Part shown: piece after piece, positions 17,552 through 25,839 of the stretch
Position numbering within the stretch: position 1 is the first letter of the stretch
Layout: each line of letters starts with the position of its first letter
Assembly: GCA_016284295.1 (NCBI GenBank)
Contig: JAEEOP010000034.1
Location: forward strand, 1 to 64,000
Length of the DNA: 64,000 bases
DNA from: Methanomassiliicoccaceae archaeon
Lineage (GTDB): Archaea > Thermoplasmatota > Thermoplasmata > Methanomassiliicoccales > Methanomethylophilaceae
Direction: 5' to 3'
Translations under genes and position numbers: made by a program
The notes under the pieces: generated by a model
Databases searched by the model: none
Seen by the model: only the letters and a program-made list of their open reading frames with translations
Told to the model about the DNA's origin: nothing

Positions 17552-17634
17552 TGGCCGCAGGTCCGTCATAATATCCGAAGGGCCATCAGCAACCATAATA
17601 TCTGCACTGCACGATTCCCTTGCGAGGTAACGAT

Positions 17635-18006
17635 ATGGTAATCTACAAATGCGCGAAATGTGCGACGACAGTGGACCTCATCTACAAGGCAGGATGCACA
17701 CCCTCCTGCTGCGGAGAGCCCATGGTCTCCCTGGAGCCCAAGACTGACGACTTCAAGAACGAGAAGCACGTCCCCTACATCGAGAAGCAGGACGGAGGAG
17801 TCCTCGTCAAGGTCGGAAAGGAAACGGCCCACCCCATGGCAGAGGACCATTACATCGTCTACATCCAGATCTGCGCCGACGGAATCATGATGAGGAAGTA
17901 CCTCAAGCCCGGCGACGCTCCCGAGGCGTTCTTCAAGACGGATGCCAAGGAGATCAAGGCCTGGGAGTACTGCAACAAGCACGGCCTCTGGAAATCCAAC
18001 CAGTGA
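17635..18006 (+). CDS. dfx: Desulfoferrodoxin, superoxide reductase
   Basis: This enzyme reduces superoxide to hydrogen peroxide. The 123-aa protein has both centres: the desulforedoxin iron site Cys6, Cys9, Cys25, Cys26, and the catalytic iron site with His45, His66, His72, Cys113 and His116 (EKHVP, AHPMAEDH, EYCNKHGLWKS). The N-terminal domain makes it a two-iron (2Fe) form. It fits with the neighbouring flavoprotein and nitroreductase as an oxygen-stress group in a strict anaerobe. Confidence 0.93.
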   Translation: MVIYKCAKCATTVDLIYKAGCTPSCCGEPMVSLEPKTDDFKNEKHVPYIEKQDGGVLVKVGKETAHPMAEDHYIVYIQICADGIMMRKYLKPGDAPEAFFKTDAKEIKAWEYCNKHGLWKSNQ

Positions 18007-18018
18007 TCGCAGATAATC

Positions 18019-18076
18019 GGGCCCCTTCGGGGGCTCTTCTTAACAAAACATCAAAAATAGGCGGGTCTCCCCGCCT
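18019..18076. terminator. Back-to-back hairpin terminators between convergent genes
   Basis: Two hairpins separate dfx from the convergent Cys-rich gene. The first (18019-18036, GGGCCCC-TTC-GGGGGCTC) is followed by TCTTCTT on the plus strand. The second (18059-18076, AGGCGGG loop CCCGCCT) is followed by ATTTTTGATGTTTTG on the minus strand. Each suits the transcript of its own strand. Confidence 0.6.
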
Positions 18077-18082
18077 GGTTTC

Positions 18083-18400
18083 TCATTCGAAATCGATGCT
18101 TACAGACCTTTTGAGTCCCATTCCGGATTCCGCCTCTATGCACTTCACGATGCCGCAGGGCACGGGGCATGCGGTGTGACGGATGCACTGGGAGGCCTTG
18201 TCGTAGATCACGGAACCGTTGAACGGCTGTGCGATCGCATCATACGGGTTCACCTTTTCGATGGGGCTCATCTTCTGGACCATGGGGCAGTCGCTCTCGA
18301 TGACCACATCGACAGTCATCATGTCGTCTGATGCCGTGGCGATGATCTTGGAGCTCATGCCGCAGACGCCGGCCTTGACGTTGCATACGGTGGGGCACAT
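18083..18400 (-). CDS. Small Cys-rich conserved protein (DUF6951-like)
   Basis: This 105-aa protein contains VKAGVCGMSSKIIATASDD, VIESDCPMVQK and a C-terminal cluster ASQCIRHTACPVPCGIVKCIEAE. The pattern recalls a small uncharacterised family in archaea and clostridia whose members start with a VCGF/VCGM motif and end in several Cys residues, probably binding a metal cluster. The family name is from memory and uncertain. It lies four bases after purA on the same strand. Confidence 0.6.
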   Translation of the reverse strand: MCPTVCNVKAGVCGMSSKIIATASDDMMTVDVVIESDCPMVQKMSPIEKVNPYDAIAQPFNGSVIYDKASQCIRHTACPVPCGIVKCIEAESGMGLKRSVSIDFE

Positions 18401-18404
18401 GGTA

Positions 18405-19709
18405 TCAGCTCCACCAGTCCTTCTTGCGGTCGATGGTCTCGTCCCTGTCGGGTCCGAGGCTGATCAGGTCCGCGGGGACCTTCAGGTACTTCTCGATGAA
18501 CTCGATGTACTCCCTCATCTCTCCGGGGAGGTTGTCGTATCCTGCCTTCACGACATCCATGGTGTTGTCCCATCCCTTCCAGCCCTTGAAGGTCTCGTAG
18601 ACGGGCTTCGCCCTGTTGAGCTTGGCGATGGATGCAGGGAAGTGCTTGACCTCCTCTCCGTCGATCTCGTATGCGACGCACACGGGGAGCTCAGGGATGT
18701 CGTTCAGGACATCGATCTTCGTAATTCCGAGTGATGTGAATCCGCATAGCCTAGAGGAGTGCTCCACTACAACGAGGTCCAGCCATCCGCATCTCCTTCC
18801 CCTTCCGGTGGTGACTCCGAACTCTCCTCCCTTCTGCTGGAGGGCCTTCCCCTCCTCGCCGCTGAGCTCGGACACGAAGGGTCCCTCTCCTACACGGGTG
18901 GTGTAGGCCTTGACGATACCGACCATCTTGTCGATCCTGCTGGGGGCGACTCCGGCACCGGTGCAGACGCCTCCGCCGCATGTTGCAGATGAGGTGACAT
19001 AGGGATATGTACCGTGATCTATGTCGAGCATGGCGCCCTGCGCTCCCTCGAAGACCACGTTCTTTCCCTCGTCGAGGGCTTCGTTGATGAGCACGGACGT
19101 GTCGCAGATGTACTTGCCGATCTGGTCCTTCCATCCGAGCATCTTGGACAGCAGGGACTCCTCGGTGCAGTTGCACTTCTCTGCGTCCATCATATCCATG
19201 AGATCCTTCTTGTACGGGAGGATGAAAGAGATCTTCTCCTTGAGGAGGTCCTCCTCCAGAAGGTCCCCTGCCCTGAACCCGATCCTTGCGATCTTGTCCT
19301 GATAGGTCGGTCCGATACCCTTCTTGGTGGTACCGACGCTGTTCTTGCCGCGGTACTTCTCCTCTGCGCCGTCCAGCTTCTTGTGGTATCCCATGATGAG
19401 ATGGGCCCTGTCGGAGATCCTGAGCCCGTCGACGGATCCTCCGTTGGCGATGACCTGGTCGATCTCCTCGCTGAGCTCCTCCAGGTTCACGACGACGCCG
19501 TTGCCGATGACGGCGAGCTTTCCGGGCCTCACGACCCCTGACGGGAGTCCGTGGAGCTTGAACACCTTGTCATCGACGATGATGGTGTGCCCCGCGTTGT
19601 TGCCTCCCTGGAAACGGACGATCATATCCGATTTCTCGTCCAGATAATCTGTAAGCTTTCCTTTTCCTTCATCTCCCCATTGGGAACCGATGATAGCAAG
19701 ACTAGGCAT
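18405..19709 (-). CDS. purA: Adenylosuccinate synthetase
   Basis: PurA converts IMP to adenylosuccinate with GTP and aspartate. The 434-aa protein carries GSQWGDEGKGK at the N terminus (P-loop and catalytic Asp), the catalytic His in GGNNAGHT, IGTTKKGIGPTYQDK-like VGTTKKGIGPTYQDK, and TTGRGRRCGWLD near the aspartate site. Length and order are normal. A second purine gene, purC, lies 4 kb away. Confidence 0.96.
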   Translation of the reverse strand: MPSLAIIGSQWGDEGKGKLTDYLDEKSDMIVRFQGGNNAGHTIIVDDKVFKLHGLPSGVVRPGKLAVIGNGVVVNLEELSEEIDQVIANGGSVDGLRISDRAHLIMGYHKKLDGAEEKYRGKNSVGTTKKGIGPTYQDKIARIGFRAGDLLEEDLLKEKISFILPYKKDLMDMMDAEKCNCTEESLLSKMLGWKDQIGKYICDTSVLINEALDEGKNVVFEGAQGAMLDIDHGTYPYVTSSATCGGGVCTGAGVAPSRIDKMVGIVKAYTTRVGEGPFVSELSGEEGKALQQKGGEFGVTTGRGRRCGWLDLVVVEHSSRLCGFTSLGITKIDVLNDIPELPVCVAYEIDGEEVKHFPASIAKLNRAKPVYETFKGWKGWDNTMDVVKAGYDNLPGEMREYIEFIEKYLKVPADLISLGPDRDETIDRKKDWWS

Positions 19710-19764
19710 TTGTAGGCACCTGTACCGAAGTAAGGGGATTCAGCATATAACGATGACTGATGCA

Positions 19765-20871
19765 TCAGGCGCGGTTGTCGGGACTGGCCTCTTTGTAAAG
19801 CGACACTATCTGATCCAGCGGGAGGTCGGTCTTGAAGGATGTGGGAGACATGTGGGTGAGGGCTGCTTTCCCGTTGGTGCGCAGCACCTCGATGAAATCC
19901 GCGATCTTCGGAGGGGACATCTTGATGTGGGAGGACAGCTCGCTCATGTCGTAGACGAACACCTCCGTGTCGATCTCGTTCCTCCAGAGGTCGAGGTACT
20001 TGTTGCATCTCTTCTCCGTCGCCATGCCGGAGGCGTCCATCCTGCCGATGAACTCCTGGTCGTGCAGGGGACCGAGCCAAAAGGGCCCCAGTTTGTGCTG
20101 GGGGTCGTAGTGCTGGGAAAGGGAGCGCTCCATGGTGTCCATGTCGTACTGCATGTATCCGAGCTGGTCCAGCATCCTATCGGCCTTCTCGGCGCCCTCC
20201 TCTATCTGTATGTACGTGCGGAGGTAGTGGTCCGCATAGAATGACAGCAGAGGCTTCATGCCCCTGTCGAACTTGGCCAGCTCGCGTGCGACGAAGCACA
20301 TGAGGATGCGCAGCCCTCCTTCATGGCACATGTATCCCCTGACAGGTTCCGACTGATACCTGCGTCTGCATTTGGGCGCATGGGCGCCTGCCAGCGGTGC
20401 GGTGTCCGTGGCCGTCACTGCTAGGATGCCGTTCTTCCTGCATCCCCTGATGGCCGATTGCACGAACGGGGCCGGTGAACCGAACGGGTCCAGGTCGACG
20501 TAGTCGAATGCCTCGTCCGTGAACAGATTATGAAGGTTCCGATTGGACGCCCTGCAGTTCTCCAGGGAGTTTATCCTGATGTTCTCCTCTATGTACGGGA
20601 TCGCATCAGGGCTGATGTCGTTGGCGACGACTTCCGTCCCCTTGACCTCGTTGGCTATCCTTACGGCCCTGGAACCGGTGGCGGTCATGGCGTCCGCGAC
20701 GGTGAGGTCGCGGCCGACCGCACGCAGCAGCATGACGCTGATGTCGCGGTTGAAGGCCATCTGCTCGTTGAAGAAAACTCCGCCCTGGATCTTTCCAGGG
20801 CCTCCGGAGGAATGCAGCTCCGGCACCAGGATGTCCGTCGACCCCTCGCGTATGATGACGCCCTGAGGCAT
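19765..20871 (-). CDS. trm1: tRNA (guanine26-N2)-dimethyltransferase
   Basis: Trm1 makes m2,2G26 in tRNA. The 368-aa protein has the SAM site DAMTATGSRAVRIANE, the acidic VVANDIS, and the catalytic DLDPFGSPAPF, followed by TATDTAPLAG and the Cys-containing segment PKCRRRYQSEPVRGYMCHEGGLR. The ATG at 20871 overlaps the stop of the upstream NTPase; a TTG one codon earlier is less likely. Confidence 0.94.
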   Translation of the reverse strand: MPQGVIIREGSTDILVPELHSSGGPGKIQGGVFFNEQMAFNRDISVMLLRAVGRDLTVADAMTATGSRAVRIANEVKGTEVVANDISPDAIPYIEENIRINSLENCRASNRNLHNLFTDEAFDYVDLDPFGSPAPFVQSAIRGCRKNGILAVTATDTAPLAGAHAPKCRRRYQSEPVRGYMCHEGGLRILMCFVARELAKFDRGMKPLLSFYADHYLRTYIQIEEGAEKADRMLDQLGYMQYDMDTMERSLSQHYDPQHKLGPFWLGPLHDQEFIGRMDASGMATEKRCNKYLDLWRNEIDTEVFVYDMSELSSHIKMSPPKIADFIEVLRTNGKAALTHMSPTSFKTDLPLDQIVSLYKEASPDNRA

Positions 20872-21416
20872 CAAACATTCTCTCCGTGCATCAGGCGGAC
20901 GATCTTGTAGGGAAGGATGTTCCTGTTAGTAGGCGTCACCTCGAGGATCCTGACGTCATCCCTCCTCCTGATGTCCTGCAGCAGGGGATTCCTTGACTTC
21001 TTGTGGAGCGTGATGATCATGGGCTTGTCGGCTTCCAGGGATTCCTTGACGGCCTCCACGAAGGCCTCGCTCTCGACCTCCATCTTGCCGACCTCGTCGA
21101 TGACGATGATGTCGCACTTCTCGACGGCCTCCTTGATCGCCTTCACACCGACCTCCTCCATCTTGGCGAGGTCCACACCTATCTTGCCGATGACCAGTTT
21201 GCTCTCGATCTCGGTGCTCGCAAAAACCTGTTTTTCACCAGTCAAAAGGTTTCTCACTGTGAAACCGGTTTTCTTGCGCCCTTCCTCGATGGGTTCATCG
21301 ATCATACCTCCGATGAGGAGTTCCTCCTCCTTGAGCATCTCGATGACCCTCAGCAGGGCGTAGGTCTTCCCTGAGCCCGGGAGCCCTGTTATACCGATTT
21401 TGATATCAGTTATCAT
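20871..21416 (-). CDS. THEP1 family nucleoside-triphosphatase
   Basis: This 181-aa P-loop NTPase matches the THEP1/DUF265 family, which hydrolyses NTPs in vitro and has been proposed to act on nucleotides or RNA. Walker A is GLPGSGKT (residues about 11-18) and Walker B is IIVIDEVGKME. The two genes share a four-base overlap with trm1 downstream, suggesting a shared role in RNA metabolism, though this is only inference. Confidence 0.9.
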   Translation of the reverse strand: MITDIKIGITGLPGSGKTYALLRVIEMLKEEELLIGGMIDEPIEEGRKKTGFTVRNLLTGEKQVFASTEIESKLVIGKIGVDLAKMEEVGVKAIKEAVEKCDIIVIDEVGKMEVESEAFVEAVKESLEADKPMIITLHKKSRNPLLQDIRRRDDVRILEVTPTNRNILPYKIVRLMHGENV

Positions 21417-21702
21417 CTTAACCTCGATAATTGTTAGTCATTAGACTGGCTACTCAAATATCGTTAACACGATATTTATTACCTCTGGACTGATTTTAAC
21501 GTGATTAAAGCAGTCCAGACATATTGCGTTCTCGGTCTGGCTTATTTCGACAATTGACATGGTATTTTATGTCCATTCCGAAGTGGCGGTACCGCAAACC
21601 GCACGGTGTTGGATGCTTCGGATATAAATGTACATAAACAGGTCATTATGCACAATTACATCCACCATCATTGTTTTTGAATGAGTTACGCCATACAGGC
21701 TC
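21417..21702. promoter_or_regulatory. Divergent promoter region with two perfect inverted repeats
   Basis: No gene is visible. AAATATCGT-TAAC-ACGATATTT (21456-21477) is a perfect 9-bp inverted repeat just upstream of the THEP1 transcript. TCTGGACTG at 21484-21492 is matched by CAGTCCAGA at 21511-21519, with TTTTAACGTGATTAAAG between. GGATATAAATG (about 21619-21629) is a TATA-like box for the rightward gene at 21703. Confidence 0.5.
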
Positions 21703-22383
21703 ATGCACTACTCGGAGCTCTCCAAGGCACTGCTCACACACCCGGGGGTGGTCCGTCTCGAGTACCTCTCCGACGACGTGCAGGAGGCGGTCGGCGAGAT
21801 CGAATACTCTCCGAACAACGTGGGGTTCACGCCCATAGATCCGGCCGGTCTCAACGAGGTCTGCTCGATGCCGCTCCGTCTGATAATGTTCTGCAGCGCC
21901 GAGTTCCAGATGTTCGATCAGACCTTCATAGACATCATCGACACCAGGGGGGAGCTGGTCGGCCACGACGTGCTGGGCCAGGACAGGCATCTGTACGAAT
22001 CGGATGACTACATATGGCTGGCGGACAACATAGTGCTGAACCTCACCGCAATGTCGGATCATCCGCTGAGGACGGTGATACACTCGTTCCCGTTCCGCGT
22101 GGACGGTGCGGAGGGTATAGAGATGAGGCTCTTCTATCCGTCAGTGATGTCCGCCGAGTATCTCAACGATCGGTACGGCGCCAGGGGAAAGATAGTGGCT
22201 ACGCTGTTGCTCGGTGTGAACGGTGTGGAATTCCGATGGCCTCGATCACTCTTGGATGTCCGAGATGTACATGAGGGGATACTGAAGCTCCTCGTCGTAC
22301 CTCATCTCCGCGCGGACGCTGGTGCCGTCTATGTCGATGACGACGACCGCGTCGATCATGTCGCCGGTCAGGGAGAAGTATGA
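21703..22383 (+). CDS. Hypothetical protein overlapping mptD tail to tail
   Basis: I do not recognise this 226-aa acidic soluble protein (HYSELSKALLTHPGVV at the start). Residues 1-160 read like a normal folded protein with family-like codon use. The last 46 residues lie antisense to mptD (overlap 22246-22383), so the original C terminus may have been shorter and extended by loss of a stop. A TATA-like box at about 21619-21629 supports transcription. Confidence 0.6.
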   Translation: MHYSELSKALLTHPGVVRLEYLSDDVQEAVGEIEYSPNNVGFTPIDPAGLNEVCSMPLRLIMFCSAEFQMFDQTFIDIIDTRGELVGHDVLGQDRHLYESDDYIWLADNIVLNLTAMSDHPLRTVIHSFPFRVDGAEGIEMRLFYPSVMSAEYLNDRYGARGKIVATLLLGVNGVEFRWPRSLLDVRDVHEGILKLLVVPHLRADAGAVYVDDDDRVDHVAGQGEV

Positions 22384-22632
22384 GTAGGTGTCCCCGTCGG
22401 CGACGAATTGGGACCTGTCGATGCTGACGCTGCAGGACATCACATAGGGCTGGACGAGGATCGATCTGCTGATGGACTCCTCCAGCGCCTCCACGGAGGA
22501 TGCGTTCACGGGGGTTCCGACGAACTGGTGGTAGATCGTCGCCATCTTGATTCCTGCCTCGAATGCGGCGCGCTCCCTTCTCGTGCACGAGAACCTCTCG
22601 TCGGCCGCCTGCTCCCTATTGTTCATACCCAT
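22246..22632 (-). CDS. mptD: Archaeal dihydroneopterin aldolase
   Basis: MptD cleaves 7,8-dihydroneopterin to 6-hydroxymethyl-dihydropterin on the way to methanopterin. The roughly 128-aa protein matches the archaeal family: CTRRERAAFEAGIKMATIYHQFVGTPV, LEESISRSILVQPYV, and the end YDEELQYPLMYI. The exact start is uncertain: ATGs at 22638, 22632 and 22626 are all in frame before NNREQAADERF. It lies about 20 bases after the GNAT-like gene, in the same direction. Confidence 0.88.
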   Translation of the reverse strand: MGMNNREQAADERFSCTRRERAAFEAGIKMATIYHQFVGTPVNASSVEALEESISRSILVQPYVMSCSVSIDRSQFVADGDTYSYFSLTGDMIDAVVVIDIDGTSVRAEMRYDEELQYPLMYISDIQE

Positions 22633-22652
22633 AGTCATGCCTTTTGCGTATA

Positions 22653-23288
22653 TCATAGGAATAGTAGCATATGCTCCAGTCCCTCCCCGGTCACGGGTCC
22701 GACGGGTCTGAAGCCCGCATCCTCGTATGCGGACGATTCCGAGGGTCTGCAATCGGTTCTTACGAGCCTGCATCCGGTCAGGCGGGACCTGGATCTCAAT
22801 ATCGTCTTAGCGGCCTGCAACAGGTCCTCAAAAGGGATTGGACAGGACCTTCCGCGGCATATCCTCCAAATCGCGAACGTCGGCACCGGGCGGTCGCAGG
22901 GGACTGGGCACAGTCCGCGGTGCTCTGAGCAGGAGCGGTCGGATACGAAAAGATGGCTGTTTCCCAGGGTGATGTATCCGCAGACCGTGCCGTGCCCGCA
23001 CGGGTCGAGGAACAGGAACGTGTACGCTATCGATTCCTCTTCGAGTCCGATGGCGTACGTTTTCAGGAACCTCTCATCGTCATCGGCATCAGATGCGAAT
23101 GTCGCAAGAAGGGATTCCGCACGTTCCACCGGGAACCAATCCAGCAGGGGGCCTAGGGGCACTATGAATGGGTACAGCCCTCTCTCGGGGGTGTCGTCGG
23201 ACGCATCCTCAGACACCAATGACATCAGTTCTGACAGCGATGCAGGATCATCCACTACGATATCGTTCTCTAGATTGCTCAGGAACAT
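22653..23288 (-). CDS. Putative GNAT-fold acetyltransferase
   Basis: The C-terminal third (LLQAAKTILRSRSRLTGCRLVRTDCRPSESSAYEDAGFRPVG, split here for description as LLQAAKTIL then YEDAGFRPVG) follows the end of GNAT acetyltransferases. The N-terminal 150 residues are acidic and unlike a known domain, with an unusual Cys-rich stretch (SDRSCSEHRGLCPVPCDRP). The start is uncertain: ATG at 23288 fits a TATA-like TTAAATACG near 23319-23327, while ATG at 23312 gives eight more residues. Substrate unknown. Confidence 0.55.
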   Translation of the reverse strand: MFLSNLENDIVVDDPASLSELMSLVSEDASDDTPERGLYPFIVPLGPLLDWFPVERAESLLATFASDADDDERFLKTYAIGLEEESIAYTFLFLDPCGHGTVCGYITLGNSHLFVSDRSCSEHRGLCPVPCDRPVPTFAIWRICRGRSCPIPFEDLLQAAKTILRSRSRLTGCRLVRTDCRPSESSAYEDAGFRPVGPVTGEGLEHMLLFL

Positions 23289-23359
23289 GCGGAACACATG
23301 CAATCGACACATGCTGCGTATTTAACGCGAACCATGTACCGTAACAGTGCCTTTGGGAT

Positions 23360-24709
23360 TCATCTCTTATCGAGATCCTCATATTGCCTGGGAGCCTGGA
23401 TGTTCACATAGGCGGGTCTGACGATCTTGTTGGAAGTGATCAGCTCTTCGATCCTGTGCGCGCTCCATCCGACTATCCTCGCGGTGGCGAAGAGAGGGGT
23501 GTAGAGCTCCTTGGGTATGCCCAGCATGTTGTACACGAATCCGCTGTAGAAGTCCACGTTGGCGCACACGCTCTTGTTGTTGTGCTTGTGTGCCATGACG
23601 AGGCCGGGCGCGATGCGCTCGATGTTGCGGTAATACTTGAAGTCGTCGAGACGGCCCTTCTCCCTTGCCAGATCCTCGACGAAGGACTTGAAAACGTTCG
23701 CCCTGGGGTCGGATTTGGTGTAGATCGCGTGTCCCATGCCGTAGATCAGACCGGTCCTGTCGAAGGCCTCTTTGTTGAGTATCTTGTTGAGATAGGCGGT
23801 GAGGGCCTCCTCGTCATCGGGGTCCTTGACGTGGGCCTATATGTCGACCATCATGTCGATCACCTTCAGGTTGGCCCCTCCGTGCTTGGGTCCTTTCAGG
23901 GAGGACATGGCGGCGGCGATGACCGCGTAGGTATCGGATCCGCTGGATGTGGTGACCCTGGTGGTGAATGTCGAGTTGTTCCCTCCGCCGTGCTCCATGT
24001 GGATCACGAGGGCGAGGTCCAGGACGGTTGCCTCCAACTTGGTGTACTGCATGTCCGGGCGGAGCATCCTGAGGAAGTTCTCCGCGGACGAGAGGCTGGG
24101 GTCCGGGTTGTGGATGTACATGCTCTGGTTGTTGATGTAGTGGTTGTACGCGTGGTAGCTGTACACCGAGAGCATGGGGAAGACCGTGATGAGGTACAGG
24201 CACTGCCTGAGGACGTTGTCGAGCGAGTTGTCAAGGGCTTCGTCGTCGTATGATGCGAGGAATAGCACCTCCCTGGAGATGGCGTTCATCAGGTCCTTGT
24301 TGGCGGCCTTCATGATGACATCCCTGGTGAAGGTCTTGGGCAGCTCGCGGTTGCTGTTGATGATGCTGATGTACTCCTCCAGTTCCTCCTTGTTGGGGAG
24401 CTTACCGAAGAGGACCAGATAGGATATCTCCTCGAAGCCGAACCTCTTGTTGAGGAATCCCCTGGTGAGGTCCTCGATGCTGTATCCGCGGTAGCGGAGG
24501 ATCCCCTCGCATTCCGTCTTCGCACCGTCCACCATGACGGTGCCGTCGACCTGGGAGATCTCGGTCAGGCCCACTATGACCCCGTTCCCGTTGGAGTCGC
24601 GGAGCCCTTTCTTCACATCGTACCTGGAGTATTCCGAAGGCTCGAACGAATCGCTCTCCTGACAAAGATTGCATTTGGATTCAATGAATGATTCGTAGAC
24701 CTTCTTCAT
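23360..24709 (-). CDS. Citrate synthase interrupted by an in-frame UAG (23837-23839), probably read through
   Basis: Citrate synthase condenses oxaloacetate and acetyl-CoA. Read through one UAG at codon 291 the product is 449 aa, the usual length of the longer clostridial/archaeal type. Active-site segments lie on both sides of it: HMEHGGGNNSTF before, YGMGHAIY (His327) and VDFYSG (Asp386) after, so a 290-aa fragment could not be active. The frame is otherwise intact and codon use is uniform. The context reads VDI-UAG-AHVKD; related enzymes as I recall them have Lys here, and AAG to UAG is one change. Given the pyl genes, pyrrolysine insertion is likely; a fresh nonsense mutation is the alternative. 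Confidence 0.85.
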
Positions 24710-25069
24710 ACGGGCACCTCTATGGTTTCAGTCTGGGTATCAAAGGAGTCTAATAAAAACTTTTGATTTGCGCCAAAAACGTAAAGTGGACACAATTCAC
24801 CATTGGCAAAAGATGGGTAGGATGATCGTCGATCGAAGCGGTTTTCGACGGACTCGGTACCGAATACGCAGTTATGAGAGGAATCTGACGATCCGCCATC
24901 CTCTTGCCATCCGGCCCCATCGGCGGTCAGCCAGCATCCGTCCGCTCGGATGCATCGGGCGGAATGTTGAGTAATCATCATTTATGATACAAAATCAACA
25001 AAAAGGTTCATTGGTAATTGGATATATCATCCAATAATTTATAAACTATCCACGGATTGTACGACTTAC
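24710..25069. promoter_or_regulatory. Divergent promoter region of citrate synthase and the Panacea operon, with operator
   Basis: No gene is supported in these 360 bases. On the minus strand TTTTTATTAG near 24745-24755 is a TATA-like box for citrate synthase. On the plus strand AATTTATAAAC (25036-25046) lies about 28 bases before the Panacea ATG. Directly upstream of that box is a perfect palindrome, ATTGGAT-ATATC-ATCCAAT (25017-25035), well placed to act as a repressor operator. Confidence 0.6.
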
Positions 25070-25657
25070 ATGGCTCGTTACGCTGTCACCGATGTATCGA
25101 ATTTCTTCATCGACTATTTCGCCCGCTCAGTGGACCCTATGACACTGCCCCGTGTGCAGATGTTCGTCTACTTCGCGCAGGCCGAGAGTCTCCGCCGCAC
25201 AGGCATGCCCCTCTTCAACGATGAGATCAGGGCGTATTCGACCGGCCCCGGCGTCACCAGGCTGAACTCCTACTACGAGGGGTGCGGGAACGAGCCTATC
25301 AAGGTGTACAAGGATTTCGACAGGTCCAAGTTCTCGAGCCAGGACATAAACCTCCTGATGGACGTGGCGACCCATTACAACGCATACTCCACATCCCAGC
25401 TCCAGATCATGACCTTCGTCAAAGGAGGGCCGTGGGAGCAGGTCTACACCCAGGGAACCGGAATGCTCACGATCAGCAACGAGCTCATCCGCGACTTCTA
25501 CCTCGATCAGCCTCCGGTCCCCAGCTACCTGGACACCGTCTACATGGCCATCGAATCCTGCTGCGGCATCGGCACCATGCCTGCTCTTGGCGCAGAGGAG
25601 ACGATCGAGACGCCTACCGTATATACGGAGGACGCGGTCATGTACTCATGGGAATGA
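25070..25657 (+). CDS. Panacea-domain protein (DUF4065, SocA/GepA-like)
   Basis: This 195-aa protein has the Panacea pattern: an N-terminal TDVSNFFIDYFA, the helix KVQ-like RVQMFVYFAQAESLRRTGMPLFNDEIRAYSTGPGV, and a later DINLLMDVATHYNAYSTSQLQ. Panacea proteins are often antitoxins that neutralise many unrelated toxins, or are prophage or regulatory factors. A palindrome sits just before its TATA box, as expected of an autoregulated module. Its UGA overlaps the start of the ubiquitin-like gene (ATGA), which is the position usually taken by a toxin or partner. Confidence 0.8.
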   Translation: MARYAVTDVSNFFIDYFARSVDPMTLPRVQMFVYFAQAESLRRTGMPLFNDEIRAYSTGPGVTRLNSYYEGCGNEPIKVYKDFDRSKFSSQDINLLMDVATHYNAYSTSQLQIMTFVKGGPWEQVYTQGTGMLTISNELIRDFYLDQPPVPSYLDTVYMAIESCCGIGTMPALGAEETIETPTVYTEDAVMYSWE

Positions 25658-25839
25658 TAATCATATCCGGAAAGGAGCTCCCGGCGGAATCGGGGAGGAC
25701 CATACAGCAGGTCATCTCCGACAACGGCTACCATCCCGACTCGTACCTCTACATGGTGGACGGCAGACCCGTGCCCATGGACACGGTGATAACCGATCCG
25801 ATGAAGGTCACCGCGGTCAGGGTGGCTTCCGGCGGATGA
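25654..25839 (+). CDS. Ubiquitin-like small sulfur-carrier-type protein ending in Gly-Gly
   Basis: This 61-aa protein has a beta-grasp pattern: strand MIIISGKELP, TIQQVISDNG helix, LYMVDGRPVP strand, then KVTAVRVASGG, ending in the diglycine that E1 enzymes adenylate. It resembles ThiS, MoaD and archaeal SAMP proteins. The ATG at 25654 overlaps the Panacea stop; an ATG two codons earlier is also in frame. A matching E1-like enzyme is encoded at 12471. It is convergent with, and one base from, the CobQ-like gene. Function could be tRNA thiolation, cofactor sulfur, or protein tagging. Confidence 0.85.
   Translation: MIIISGKELPAESGRTIQQVISDNGYHPDSYLYMVDGRPVPMDTVITDPMKVTAVRVASGG

Noticed and set aside
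24768-24974. Small plus-strand frame between citrate synthase and the Panacea gene
   Set aside because: It is Arg/His-rich, has no ribosome-binding site and looks like a chance frame.
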